A DNA stretch of 64,000 nt. Source: Salinicola tamaricis. Its GTDB lineage: Bacteria; Pseudomonadota; Gammaproteobacteria; Pseudomonadales; Halomonadaceae. The notes under the pieces were generated by a model that worked only from the letters and a program-made list of their open reading frames with translations, was not told the DNA's origin and searched no databases. The DNA is taken from contig NZ_CP023559.1 in assembly GCF_003006155.1 (NCBI RefSeq), positions 310,001 through 374,000 on the forward strand, in the 5' to 3' direction. Both the position numbers and the translations under genes were made by a program. Positions 11,917-20,211 of the stretch are shown here, in pieces; position 1 is the first letter of the stretch; every line of letters starts with the position of its first letter.

Positions 11917-12170
11917 GGAACCACTGCATAAATGCCTGCACGAGCGAATGACTACGTTGCGCGGTACTGGATCGCCAGCCCGGTCGAAGACTCGCCTAAC
12001 CCCTTGTTATGTCTCGCGTGACGCGTTGCCTTCGGCAACTTGCTCTGACGGGCCGCCCTACGGGCGTTCTCTACGCGTTTGCTTCGAGTCTGCGTTCCGT
12101 GCGCCTTGCCCTTCATCTCGTTCGGCAATTTATTCAGCGCTTCCCGAGGCGTTGCACGCACAGGGTGCGC
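11917..12170. repeat. Hairpin-rich intergenic element, candidate dispersed repeat
   Basis: 254 bases between convergent genes with no credible gene. It begins with GGGAACCACTGCATAAATG and contains small perfect hairpins: GTTGCC-TTC-GGCAAC at 12025-12039 and CGCCC-TAC-GGGCG at 12054-12066. Composition and structure differ from the neighbouring coding DNA and resemble an intergenic repeat or an insertion-sequence remnant. I see no second copy in this window, so repeat status is a guess. Confidence 0.35.
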
Positions 12171-13853
12171 TCAAGGAGAGGCGGTATCGATCCGCGCCAC
12201 CGCATCGCGGCTGGCGAGGTCGCGCGCCTCGCCGGTGAGTTCGAACAGCTGGCCGTCGCGCATCTCCAGCAGACGATCGGCTTCGGCGAAGTAGTGGTCG
12301 TCATGGCTGATGGCGAACACGGTGATGCCGAGTTCGCGGAAGCGCGGCATCAGCTCGCGGTAGAACACCCGGCGGAACTGCGGGTCCTGATCCGCCGCCC
12401 ACTCGTCGAGCAGCAAGATCTGGCGCTGCTCGACCAGCGCCATCAGTAGTGCCAGACGCTTGCGCTGCCCCTGGGAGAGTTCGGTATCCAGCACCTGGCC
12501 GGCGTCCAGCTCGAGCTTGCGCGCCAGCTGCAGCGTTTCCAGCCAGTTGTCGAGCAGCGCCGGATCGGCCGCACCGCCGCGCGGCCCCATCAGGCGGTCG
12601 AACTGATGGAAGTCGGTATAGACCGCGGCGAAGCGCTGACGATAGCGCGGCCACTCGGCCTCGGTGACCGTCACGCCGTCGACCTGGATCTCACCCGCAT
12701 GCGGCCGGTAGAGCCCGGTCAACAGCTTGGCCAGGGTCGACTTGCCGCTGCCGTTGCCGCCGATCAGATAGACCTGCTCGCCGCGGACGAGTTCGAGGTC
12801 GAGCGGCCCCACCGCGAAGCCCTCGCGCCCGCCACGCTCGGGATAGCGGTAGGTGACCCCGCACAGTGACAGCGTCTGCCACTCGCCGTGCTCCTCGACC
12901 AGATCGAAGGAGGGCCGGTAAGGCGCCAGTTCCAGCTCGCGCAGCTTGTCGAACGAGACCTGAGCGGTGATCAGGGTCGGCGTCGCCCCCACCGCCTGGA
13001 TCAGCGGCGAACGCAGGAACAACAGCGTCAGCGAGAAGGTGGCAGCGACCGCGGTATTGGACCAGCCCAGACCGTTGGCGAGGAAGAACACCACGCCGAT
13101 GGCACCGAGCATCATGATGTTGGTCCAGTTGCCGGCACTCAGATGGCAGGTGTCGGCGCGGATGATGTGGTCACGGTAGGTGCGGGCGTGGGCGTCATAC
13201 ACCTCTTCCAGCAGATGCCGCGCGCGATCGCGGTTGAGCGACAGCTCCTTGCGGCCGTGGATCACCGTCTCGTAGTCGCGATAGAGGCGGTCGTCGGTGG
13301 TGCGGGTGATATGGATATGGTGATAGACCTGCGACACCAGCCACCACCCCACCAGCATGGTGATGGCGATCCACACCGCGGTGACCATCAGCAGCGGCGG
13401 CGACAGCCAAAACAGATAGGCCACCGAGGCCAGGGTGATGATCACCCCCTGAACCAGCTCTGGTAGCCGCACGAAGGCGATGGTGATATTGCGGATATCG
13501 CTGGACAGGCTCGCCAGCAGATGCGCGCTGCCGAGCTGTTCCAGGCGTTCGATATCGGTGTCGAGAATGCGCTTGATCAGGCGCCCGCGCAGGCGATAGA
13601 CGAAGTGATGGCCCAGCGTGGTGAGCGCCAGCTGCGAGCCCAGGGTCACCGCCAGCAGCAGCGCCACCAGGCCGATGAACGGTACCAGGGTGGTCAGCAC
13701 ACGGCTGTCGCCGGCGCCGGCTTCGGTGGCGATCAGCGCATGGTTGATGAAGGCGATCACGCCGATCCCCAGCGCCGCGCTGAGCAGGCTGAGGAGCATC
13801 ACGCCGACGAACGGCCAGCGGTAGTGACGGAAGACGACGCGCAGTAGTTCCAT
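12171..13853 (-). CDS. Cyclic peptide/siderophore ABC exporter, PvdE/YojI type
   Basis: 560 residues, a fused half-transporter with a membrane domain (about residues 10-290, six hydrophobic segments) followed by the ATPase domain. Walker A GGNGSGKS is at 365-372, signature LSQGQ at 459-463 and Walker [12 protein letters not shown] at 480-490. The Q in the LSQGQ signature and WAADQDP after Walker B are typical of the PvdE/SyrD/YojI group, which exports cyclic peptides, pyoverdine precursors or microcin. The position near a siderophore operon and a possible Fur site upstream (13905-13930) suggest a role in siderophore export, but it is separated from the iuc genes by the recQ and repair unit. 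The frame is intact. Confidence 0.85.
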   Translation of the reverse strand: MELLRVVFRHYRWPFVGVMLLSLLSAALGIGVIAFINHALIATEAGAGDSRVLTTLVPFIGLVALLLAVTLGSQLALTTLGHHFVYRLRGRLIKRILDTDIERLEQLGSAHLLASLSSDIRNITIAFVRLPELVQGVIITLASVAYLFWLSPPLLMVTAVWIAITMLVGWWLVSQVYHHIHITRTTDDRLYRDYETVIHGRKELSLNRDRARHLLEEVYDAHARTYRDHIIRADTCHLSAGNWTNIMMLGAIGVVFFLANGLGWSNTAVAATFSLTLLFLRSPLIQAVGATPTLITAQVSFDKLRELELAPYRPSFDLVEEHGEWQTLSLCGVTYRYPERGGREGFAVGPLDLELVRGEQVYLIGGNGSGKSTLAKLLTGLYRPHAGEIQVDGVTVTEAEWPRYRQRFAAVYTDFHQFDRLMGPRGGAADPALLDNWLETLQLARKLELDAGQVLDTELSQGQRKRLALLMALVEQRQILLLDEWAADQDPQFRRVFYRELMPRFRELGITVFAISHDDHYFAEADRLLEMRDGQLFELTGEARDLASRDAVARIDTASP

Positions 13854-13904
13854 GCCGATCCTGTGGGTGGCGAAAATGGCTCCGCCCGTGGGACGGCCGG
13901 CAAG

Positions 13905-13930
13905 CGCGAATGATTCTGATCTTCACTCGC
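13905..13930 (-). promoter_or_regulatory. Possible Fur box upstream of the ABC exporter
   Basis: Read on the minus strand the stretch gives GTGAAGATCAGAATCATTCG, which keeps the right half of the Fur consensus (AATCATT) and part of the left. It lies about 55-75 bases before the exporter start. The match is partial, and the call rests partly on the siderophore context. Confidence 0.35.
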
Positions 13931-14071
13931 AAAGTCAAGCCGCGCCCCGCGTCACCCCTGGAACGCTTTTCACCACCCCCTTGGAATGCCACGACCGATA
14001 GACGACGTGGGCTCATTCGTCATTCGCCCTGCTCCCGACGCCCATCGTCAGATGGGTGTGTACATGCACGC

Positions 14072-14977
14072 TTAATCGTCGGCGAACATCATCTGAATCC
14101 GCGAGCGCAGCCAGCGCTCGGCGGGATCGTTGTCGTAGACACTCTGCCACACCATGCTCAGCGGCGAAGGGTCGCGCGCCAGCGGTAGCTCGTCGACGCG
14201 CAGCCCGCCCTGGGCGGCGAGCACGTCGGCGGCGTAGTCCGGTACCGTGGCCAGCATGTCGGTCTCCTGCAGCAGCGAGGCGAGGCTGTTGAACTGCGGC
14301 ACGGCGAGCACGATCCGGCGCTGACGCCCGTGGGCGGCCAGGAGATCGTCGACGTAGCCGTGCAGATCGCCGTCGAAGGAGACCAGCACATGGGGGCGTT
14401 CGCAGTAGTCGTCCAGGGTCAGCGCGCCAGGGCGGCCGTCGGCGCGCAGCACCTTGGCCCGGGAGCGGCGCAGGATCTTCTGCTTGGCGTTGGCCGGCAG
14501 ATCGCGGGCGTAGCCGGCGGCGACGGTGATCTCGCCGGTGTTGAGCAGCTGCGGCATGAGGTGGAAGTCGGCCCGGCGCACCACCAGCACGATCCCCGGC
14601 GCTTCGGTACGCAGGCGCTTGAGCAGCGCCGGCAGCAGGGCGAACTCGATATCGTCACTGAAGCCGACGCGGAACACCGCTTCGCTGGTGCTGGGGTCGA
14701 AACTGCTGGTGCGGCTGAGCACGCTGGAGATCGCATCCAGCGCTGGCTGCAACTGGTCGTAGATCTCCAGCGCCCGCGCCGTGGGCACCATCTGGCGCCC
14801 GGTGCGCACCAGCAGCGGGTCGCCGAATACGTCGCGCAGCCGCCCCAGCGCGGCGCTGGTAGCCGGCTGGCCCAGGAACAGCCGCTCCGCCGCCCGGGAG
14901 ACGCTGCGCTCCTGCATCAGGGTTTCGAAGACCACCAGTAGCTTGAAGTCGACACCACGCAGGTCGCTTCGATTCAT
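14072..14977 (-). CDS. LysR-family transcriptional regulator
   Basis: 301 residues. The N-terminal winged helix-turn-helix (about residues 8-67) includes SVSRAAERLFLGQPATSAALGRL, with an effector-binding domain from about residue 90 to the end. It is divergent from the quinone oxidoreductase gene at 15251, and a perfect inverted repeat lies between them (15152-15179), so it probably controls that gene and itself. The ligand is not predictable. Five degenerate 12-base tandem units lie immediately before its start. Confidence 0.88.
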   Translation of the reverse strand: MNRSDLRGVDFKLLVVFETLMQERSVSRAAERLFLGQPATSAALGRLRDVFGDPLLVRTGRQMVPTARALEIYDQLQPALDAISSVLSRTSSFDPSTSEAVFRVGFSDDIEFALLPALLKRLRTEAPGIVLVVRRADFHLMPQLLNTGEITVAAGYARDLPANAKQKILRRSRAKVLRADGRPGALTLDDYCERPHVLVSFDGDLHGYVDDLLAAHGRQRRIVLAVPQFNSLASLLQETDMLATVPDYAADVLAAQGGLRVDELPLARDPSPLSMVWQSVYDNDPAERWLRSRIQMMFADD

Positions 14978-14985
14978 CCCCCACT

Positions 14986-15045
14986 CCTTCGCCTAGCCCT
15001 TCGCATCGCCCGTCGCACAGCCTTTCGCCTTGCCCCTCGCCTGCC
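14986..15045. repeat. Degenerate 12-bp tandem repeat, five units
   Basis: Consecutive 12-base units of the form CCTTCGCCTAGC, CCTTCGCATCGC, CCGTCGCACAGC, CTTTCGCCTTGC and CCCTCGCCTGCC. All share a central TCGC. The array ends 9 bases from the lysR start codon and would lie in its leader. Confidence 0.6.
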
Positions 15046-15151
15046 ACCTCGACTCTCCCGCACCGCGGCAGCGGATCGCTCGCGCATGCCGGTTCCCCCG
15101 GCACATGGGTCCGAGGGTAGCGGCGGCGAACGCCAGCGTCTCGTCGCGGTT

Positions 15152-15179
15152 ATCGATACGCGTTATAGCCAGTATCGAT
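15152..15179. promoter_or_regulatory. Candidate LysR operator (inverted repeat)
   Basis: ATCGATAC (15152-15159) and GTATCGAT (15172-15179) form a perfect 8-bp inverted repeat with a 12-base spacer, in the divergent promoter between lysR and the oxidoreductase gene. A further ATCATCGAT half-like site follows at 15204-15212. This is the expected place for a LysR site; binding is inferred. Confidence 0.45.
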
Positions 15180-15250
15180 GATCGAGCATAGTGTGTCGCG
15201 GTCATCATCGATAGAGTCGAGCAACAGATTCGGAACGTCCGAGGTGTGCC

Positions 15251-16276
15251 ATGTCACGCACGATACAATTTCAACGATTCGGCGGTGCCGAAGTCCTCGA
15301 CATCATCGATTCCCCTGAGCGGGAACCTGCGGCGGGGGAAGTCGCGATCGCCACCGAGGCGATCGGGGTCAACTGGCACGATGTGCTGTGGCGACGCAAC
15401 ATGGGGCCGACCCGCGCCACCCTGCCCGCGGGTCTGGGCACCGAGATGGCCGGGCGTGTGGTCGCGGTCGGGCCGGACGTCGAGGCGTTTCGCCCCGGCG
15501 ACCGAGTCGCCTCGATTCCCGCCTTCGACCCCAACCGCTACGCCACCTACGCCGAACATACCCTGCTCCCAGTGGAGGCGCTGATCGCCTATCCGAGCCA
15601 GCTCTCGGCGATCGAGGCGAGCGTGCACTACCTGCCTTCTCTGGTCAGTTGGCTCGGTTTCCGCGAGGTCGCCGCGCTGGAACCCGGCGAGACCGTACTG
15701 ATCACCGGCGCCTGCCATATCGGCGGCCCCTACGCAGTGCAGGTGGCCCACGCTCTGGGCGCCCGGGTGATCGCGGCCACGCCCCATGAAGGCGCCATCG
15801 ACTATTTGAAGACCCTGGGTGCCGACGCGGTGATACATACCGAGACCCAGGATCTGGTCAAGAAGGTGACCAAGCTCACCGACGGCCAGGGCGTCGATGT
15901 CGCCCTGGACGCCCTCGGTGGCCCCCAGTTCAACCTGCTGGGCGAGGTGATGGCGCCGCGCGGACGGCTGATCCTCTACGGTCTGCTCGGCGGCAACGAG
16001 ACCTCGTTCCCGGCGCAGGCGGCATTCCGCAAGAACATCCAGTTCCATGTCCACAGTCTCTCCAACTTCAGCGGCAAGCCGGAGCTGGGCATTCCCCAGA
16101 ATCGCCCGGCGCTGGCGCGGGCGATCGCCGACGTCGAACGCATGACCCTGGCCGGCGAGCTGCGCCCGCAGATCGACCACTGCTTCGATTTCGGCGAGGT
16201 GATCGAAGCGCATCGCTATCTGGAAACCTGCGCCAATCACCACGGACGCATCGTGCTCGAGGTGACGCGGAGCTGA
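15251..16276 (+). CDS. Zinc-independent quinone oxidoreductase / MDR-family dehydrogenase
   Basis: 341 residues of the medium-chain dehydrogenase/reductase superfamily. The N-terminal GroES-like fold (residues about 30-110, with the GTEMAGRVVAVGPDV turn) is followed by a Rossmann domain whose nucleotide loop reads ITGACHIGGPYAVQVAHALGARV, a variant of the usual GxxGxxG. No cysteine pattern for structural zinc is visible, which favours a quinone oxidoreductase or enoyl reductase-like enzyme using NADPH. The substrate is unknown. It is divergent from the LysR gene at 14072 and probably regulated by it. The frame is intact. Confidence 0.82.
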   Translation: MSRTIQFQRFGGAEVLDIIDSPEREPAAGEVAIATEAIGVNWHDVLWRRNMGPTRATLPAGLGTEMAGRVVAVGPDVEAFRPGDRVASIPAFDPNRYATYAEHTLLPVEALIAYPSQLSAIEASVHYLPSLVSWLGFREVAALEPGETVLITGACHIGGPYAVQVAHALGARVIAATPHEGAIDYLKTLGADAVIHTETQDLVKKVTKLTDGQGVDVALDALGGPQFNLLGEVMAPRGRLILYGLLGGNETSFPAQAAFRKNIQFHVHSLSNFSGKPELGIPQNRPALARAIADVERMTLAGELRPQIDHCFDFGEVIEAHRYLETCANHHGRIVLEVTRS

Positions 16277-16287
16277 CCGCCGCCGCG

Positions 16288-16313
16288 GGGGCGGCGGCGG
16301 CGGCGGCGGCGGG
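16288..16313. repeat. GGC trinucleotide run
   Basis: About eight consecutive GGC units in the gap after the oxidoreductase stop, preceded by CCGCCGCCGCG at about 16277-16287. Together they can fold as a strong hairpin. It may act as a terminator without a T run or simply be a slippage-prone microsatellite. Confidence 0.6.
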
Positions 16314-16419
16314 GTGCTGCGAATTGACGCCGCCGCGGGATCGACGACAATGGCGCGCCTGGACCCTGCCGGCTTTTTTGCCCGGGTCGCATCGTCACCG
16401 CTGATGGGGAAACACCCGC

Positions 16420-17301
16420 ATGCTCGCTCAACTCTTCGCCGTGATGGCGCCGGTACTGGCCGGCGCGAGCATCGGCTTCGGCTGGATTCGACTCGGCTAC
16501 AGCTATCCCACCGAATTCGTGACCAAGCTGGTGTTCAACGTCGGTACCCCGGCGCTGGTGCTCGCCTCGCTCGCCAATGCCGACGTCGATCCGGGCGACT
16601 TCGGCATGACCCTGCTGGCGACCTTGCTGGTGCTCGCCGGGCTGGCACTGGCGAGCCTGGGCGTGGCGCGCCTGCTGAACAAGTCGTGGCGGGTGATCCT
16701 CGCCCCCATGATGTATCCCAATACCGGCAACATGGGGCTGCCGGTATCGCTCTACGCCTTCGGCCATGCTGGCTTCACCTACGCCATGACCGCCTGGGTC
16801 GCCAACGCTCTGATCCAGTTCACCGTCGGCATGATGATGGCGTCACGGGGGAACCCGTGGAAGGCGCTGCTGAAAAATCCCACGCTCTACAGCATCGCCC
16901 TCTCCCTGGTGTTTCTGCTCAGCGGCACCCCGCTGCCGGCCTGGCTCGGCAATACCGTGCATCTGCTCTCCGGGCTGACCATTCCGCTGATGCTGATCAC
17001 CCTGGGGGTCTCGCTGGCCAGCATTCAGGCGCGCAACCTCTCCTCCGGATTGATCTTCACCCTGTGCCGGGTGCCCATCGCCCTGGGGCTCTCCTTCGGC
17101 ATTGCCGCCCTGCTCGGCCTGCCGCCCCTCGCCGCCAGCGCTCTGGCGCTGCAGATGAGCATGCCGGTGGCGGTCTACAACTATCTGTTCGCCCAGCGCG
17201 CCCGGCGCGAGCCGGAGTATGTCGCCAGCCTGGTGTTCTGCTCGACGCTGCTGGCGTTCGTTTATCTGCCGCTGGAGCTGGCATTCCTATTGCCGAGCTA
17301 A
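16420..17301 (+). CDS. AEC-family (auxin efflux carrier-like) permease
   Basis: 293 residues with about 10 hydrophobic segments over the whole length. It starts with the AEC-type N-terminus MLAQLFAVMAPVLAGASIGF and carries the family's NTGNMGLPVSLYAFG segment near residues 96-110 and a second NTVHLLSGLTIPLMLITLGVSLA segment in the repeat-related C-terminal half (about 16950-17020). AEC carriers move small carboxylates or related anions across the inner membrane; the substrate here is not predictable. It is on the same strand as the oxidoreductase but separated by 143 bases and the GGC hairpin. The frame is intact. Confidence 0.87.
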   Translation: MLAQLFAVMAPVLAGASIGFGWIRLGYSYPTEFVTKLVFNVGTPALVLASLANADVDPGDFGMTLLATLLVLAGLALASLGVARLLNKSWRVILAPMMYPNTGNMGLPVSLYAFGHAGFTYAMTAWVANALIQFTVGMMMASRGNPWKALLKNPTLYSIALSLVFLLSGTPLPAWLGNTVHLLSGLTIPLMLITLGVSLASIQARNLSSGLIFTLCRVPIALGLSFGIAALLGLPPLAASALALQMSMPVAVYNYLFAQRARREPEYVASLVFCSTLLAFVYLPLELAFLLPS

Positions 17302-17339
17302 GCTCGCAGGCACCTTGCAAAGGCCCACTCAACGACTAT

Positions 17340-17354
17340 ATTACAGTACGTAAT
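17340..17354. promoter_or_regulatory. Small palindrome in the promoter region of the PRC-barrel gene
   Basis: ATTAC-AGTAC-GTAAT, a perfect 5-bp inverted repeat about 80 bases before the next start codon, in an AT-richer stretch. It could be an operator; no regulator is assigned. Confidence 0.25.
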
Positions 17355-17433
17355 CTGACGGTTTTTCAAAGCATTACCGCGGGTTGCGACGAATATTGGT
17401 TCGTCAATGGAGCCTTCAGGCAAGGAGACGAAG

Positions 17434-17976
17434 ATGCAAAAACTGTCATGGAAGCAGACTCTGGGTGCCGCCGCGCTGGTCGCCGGCTCCGCCGCCATGT
17501 CCCAGGCCGCCGTGGCCCAGGACACCGCCAAGCACGATCTGCAGGGCCTCTACTCCGCCGGGGAGCTGATGGACGCCGACGTCTATCTGAAGAGCGCACC
17601 CAAGGATGACATCGGCGATGTCGAAGACATCCTGCTGGGCGAAGACATGAGCGTTCAAGCGCTGGTGATCGAAGCCGGTGGCGTGCTCGACATGGGCGAT
17701 CGGGAATTCGTGGTCCAGAAAGGTGACTTCACCGTCGAGACGGTCCACGCCGACAATCTCGACGACATCGAGTATCGCGTGGTGCTGGATCTCGACCAGG
17801 GTGCACTGAAGCAGCAGCCCGAGTACACCAACGACTGGTGGCAGCAAGCCAAGACCAATGCCGCGCAAGCTTGGGAGCAGACCAAGCAAGGCGCCTCCAG
17901 TGCCTGGCAGAGCACCAAGGAAACTACCTCCAACCTGCTGCGTGATGCCAGCAACGCTATCGACGGCAACAACTGA
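17434..17976 (+). CDS. Secreted PRC-barrel domain protein
   Basis: 180 residues. The start is set at the ATG preceded by AAGGAGACGAAG rather than the in-frame ATG at 17407. The N-terminus is a signal peptide (MQKLSWKQTLGAAALVAGSA, cut likely after AVAQ). Residues about 35-120 are a PRC-barrel-like domain (SAGELMDADVYLK ... DVEDILLGEDMSVQALVIEAGG). The tail, about residues 130-180, is rich in W, Q, K, T and A and likely helical. Such proteins are exported to the envelope and often respond to stress; the exact function is unknown. A strong terminator follows at 18031. Confidence 0.8.
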   Translation: MQKLSWKQTLGAAALVAGSAAMSQAAVAQDTAKHDLQGLYSAGELMDADVYLKSAPKDDIGDVEDILLGEDMSVQALVIEAGGVLDMGDREFVVQKGDFTVETVHADNLDDIEYRVVLDLDQGALKQQPEYTNDWWQQAKTNAAQAWEQTKQGASSAWQSTKETTSNLLRDASNAIDGNN

Positions 17977-18030
17977 GCCGTCGTCGCAGCCCATGAAGAT
18001 GAAATGACATCATGTGTTGCCGAAACCAGA

Positions 18031-18060
18031 CCGCCGATCCTGCGATCGGCGGTTTTTTTT
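18031..18060 (+). terminator. Rho-independent terminator after the PRC-barrel gene
   Basis: A perfect 9-bp stem (CCGCCGATC 18031-18039, GATCGGCGG 18044-18052) with loop CTGC is followed by at least eight T. Confidence 0.92.
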
Positions 18061-18162
18061 GTGCTTCACGGACGTCCGGGGGCGTCGCCGCTGAACCCGG
18101 CCCTGCCCGCCCCCATGACCAGGCGCTGGCATCTCAGACCTCCAGCGCCCCAGAACAGAACG

Positions 18163-18208
18163 CCAAAAACGGAGCGCCCCGCCCCGGGAAATCCGAGGCG
18201 GGGCGCTC
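18163..18208 (-). terminator. Rho-independent terminator for the DUF4168 gene
   Basis: A perfect 12-bp stem (18172-18183 with 18197-18208) lies just beyond the end of the minus-strand gene. On that strand it is followed by CGTTTTTGG, a usable T run. Confidence 0.7.
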
Positions 18209-18228
18209 GAGGCGCTGGTGAGCGTCGC

Positions 18229-18609
18229 TTACTGCTTCTTCTGCACCATGCCCTGCACCCGCTGCATCAGCTGCGGGTCCTGCTGGATGGCTTGTCCGAT
18301 GGCGTTGAACTGCTCGACGCTCATCTCGTTGTCTTTCACGGCCTGAACCATCTCGTCATTGGCCTGCTGGCGAATCTTCTGCTGCTCGCCCTCGTCGGAG
18401 GCATTTTGCAGCTGCTCGGTGTAGTCCTGCGAGATCGAGGCGATCTGCTGCGAGGCGTCAGCGAAGTGCTGTAGCTGCGCGTCGGAGAAGTTCTTCGCCG
18501 GCGCCTGGGTCTTGGCGGCGCTGTCGGCGGTGTCCTGGGCCATGACCGGGGCGCTGGCCAGACCGGTGGTCATCATGGCTGCCGCGAGAAACGCAGTGAT
18601 CCGTTGCAT
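18229..18609 (-). CDS. DUF4168 secreted protein
   Basis: 126 residues. A signal peptide (about residues 1-24, ending APVMA-QD) precedes a DUF4168 domain that starts with FSDAQLQHFADASQQI and is largely helical and Q-rich, ending in MVQKKQ. The function of this family is unknown; members are periplasmic. GGAGG precedes the ATG by 7 bases. It is convergent with the PRC-barrel gene, each gene having its own terminator. Confidence 0.85.
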   Translation of the reverse strand: MQRITAFLAAAMMTTGLASAPVMAQDTADSAAKTQAPAKNFSDAQLQHFADASQQIASISQDYTEQLQNASDEGEQQKIRQQANDEMVQAVKDNEMSVEQFNAIGQAIQQDPQLMQRVQGMVQKKQ

Positions 18610-18791
18610 TCAATCCTCCAGAAGTCGATTTGCTGCATGTGCCTAGTTGGGATGCCGCACAAGGCCGAGAGTTCCCGTAGAAAGTGTTTCTCTCGGCAAT
18701 GAAATGTGTCCTGCGATTTCTGGCAGGCCGAGAAAACGCTGCGGCCAGCGGCCAGCAGCCTCGCCCATGCCGTTGGCGGCAGACACCCTTC

Positions 18792-20087
18792 TCAGGATAG
18801 CCACTCCACGAGGGCATGGATACCGTCGCGGACCCGGGCCAGGGCCGCCACCTGCAATGGCGCCTCGAGCCGCGCCGGGTCCTGCCCCAGCAACTGTTCG
18901 CCGTCGAAGTCGACATAGGCCAGCCTGGCGCTCAGTTGCTCCGGCGCACAGCCGAAGGCCGATCCCGGCAGCAGCGCCACACCGGTCTCCTCGAGCAGGC
19001 GGGCAGTGAGCTCGGCACTGGTATGAATGCCGCGTGCCGCGAGCCTGTCACGCTGCGCCTCGAAGTCGGGGAACAGATAGAAGCCGCCGTCCGGGGCGTG
19101 GGTGCGAATGCCCGCCGCATTGAGCTCGGCGCTGCACCACTGCCCGATCAGCGAAAGCCAGGCGCGCTGACGCTGCAGATAGGCGGCGAGCTGCGGCGTA
19201 TGGCGGTAGGCGACACAGGCCGCCTCCTGCACCGGGCTGGCCACGCTCGACCAGGTTTCGGAGGCTATGCCCAGTAGCCGCGCCATCAGCTCCTCGCCCA
19301 GCGCCGGCGGTACCTGCATCACACCGAGACGCCAACCACCGGCACCACACCACTTGGAGAGACCGCTGGTGGTCACCGTGGCCTCGGGATAGTCGCGGGC
19401 GAACGCCCGGTGGGCGCCCTGGTGATGCAGCGGGGCATAGATCTCGTCGGCCAGCACGATGATGCCATGGCGTCGCGCCACCTCGGCCAGCGCCGCCTGA
19501 TGGTCGGCGTCCGGCGACAGTCCGGTGGGGTTGCCCGGCGCGTTGAGGATCAACAGCCGGAGGCGCGGGCCGCCGGCGCGGCAGTGTTCATCGAGCTGCT
19601 GCGGCGAGATCTGCCAGCGCGAGGCGAAGCTCGCCTCCAGCTTGACTGCGGGCTGCCCCGCCAGGCGTGCCTGGGGCGCATAGGAGACCCAGGCCGGCGC
19701 CGGAATCAGGATCTCTGCCGCCGGCAGCGCCTTGATCAGCGCGAACAGCAGCAGCTTGCTGCCGGGGCCGATCAGCACCCGCTCCGCCAGCCACTCGGTG
19801 GCATCCAGCTCGCGATGGAACGCTGCTACCTGCTCACGCAGCGCCGCCAACCCCTGCACCGGCAGATAGGCCTTGCTGGCGGCGTGAGTGGAGAGCGCCT
19901 CCACCGCCGCTCCGAACACCGGGAACGGCGACTGGCCGAAACCGAACTTGACGATCCGCTGCCCCTGCGACTCGCGCAGGCGTGACTGTTCGTTGATCAA
20001 CAGCGTATCCGATGCTGGTGTGGCGTTGACATCTTGCCGGTAGGCGGTGGCCAGGTGCTCGCCAGCGAGCCCGGGAGAGGCGGTCAT
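18792..20087 (-). CDS. Class I/II pyridoxal-phosphate aminotransferase
   Basis: 431 residues, fold type I. PLP-binding lysine K245 lies in SGLSKWCGAGGWRLG; NAPGNPTG is at 182-189 (N187 contacts PLP), the aspartate is D214 in LADEIY, and the arginine in GWRLG is R253. The N-terminal 45 residues are longer than in aspartate aminotransferase. The substrate is not predictable. It lies downstream of the RpiR regulator gene on the same strand with 124 bases between, so it may be co-transcribed and controlled by it. AGGAG precedes the ATG. The frame is intact. Confidence 0.87.
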   Translation of the reverse strand: MTASPGLAGEHLATAYRQDVNATPASDTLLINEQSRLRESQGQRIVKFGFGQSPFPVFGAAVEALSTHAASKAYLPVQGLAALREQVAAFHRELDATEWLAERVLIGPGSKLLLFALIKALPAAEILIPAPAWVSYAPQARLAGQPAVKLEASFASRWQISPQQLDEHCRAGGPRLRLLILNAPGNPTGLSPDADHQAALAEVARRHGIIVLADEIYAPLHHQGAHRAFARDYPEATVTTSGLSKWCGAGGWRLGVMQVPPALGEELMARLLGIASETWSSVASPVQEAACVAYRHTPQLAAYLQRQRAWLSLIGQWCSAELNAAGIRTHAPDGGFYLFPDFEAQRDRLAARGIHTSAELTARLLEETGVALLPGSAFGCAPEQLSARLAYVDFDGEQLLGQDPARLEAPLQVAALARVRDGIHALVEWLS

Positions 20088-20211
20088 GCGCAGATGGCTC
20101 CTAGATAGATGAGTGTCAGGTGGTCGGATGCAGCGTCATTGGATACAAGGTGATGCGGTGGCACATGATGCTGTGGACGGTGATACCAGGGATCGCGACG
20201 GCGGCCCCGGC

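Noticed and set aside
17446..17994. 182-residue minus ORF opposite the PRC-barrel gene
   Set aside because: Shadow of the real gene, which has signal peptide, ribosome site and terminator.
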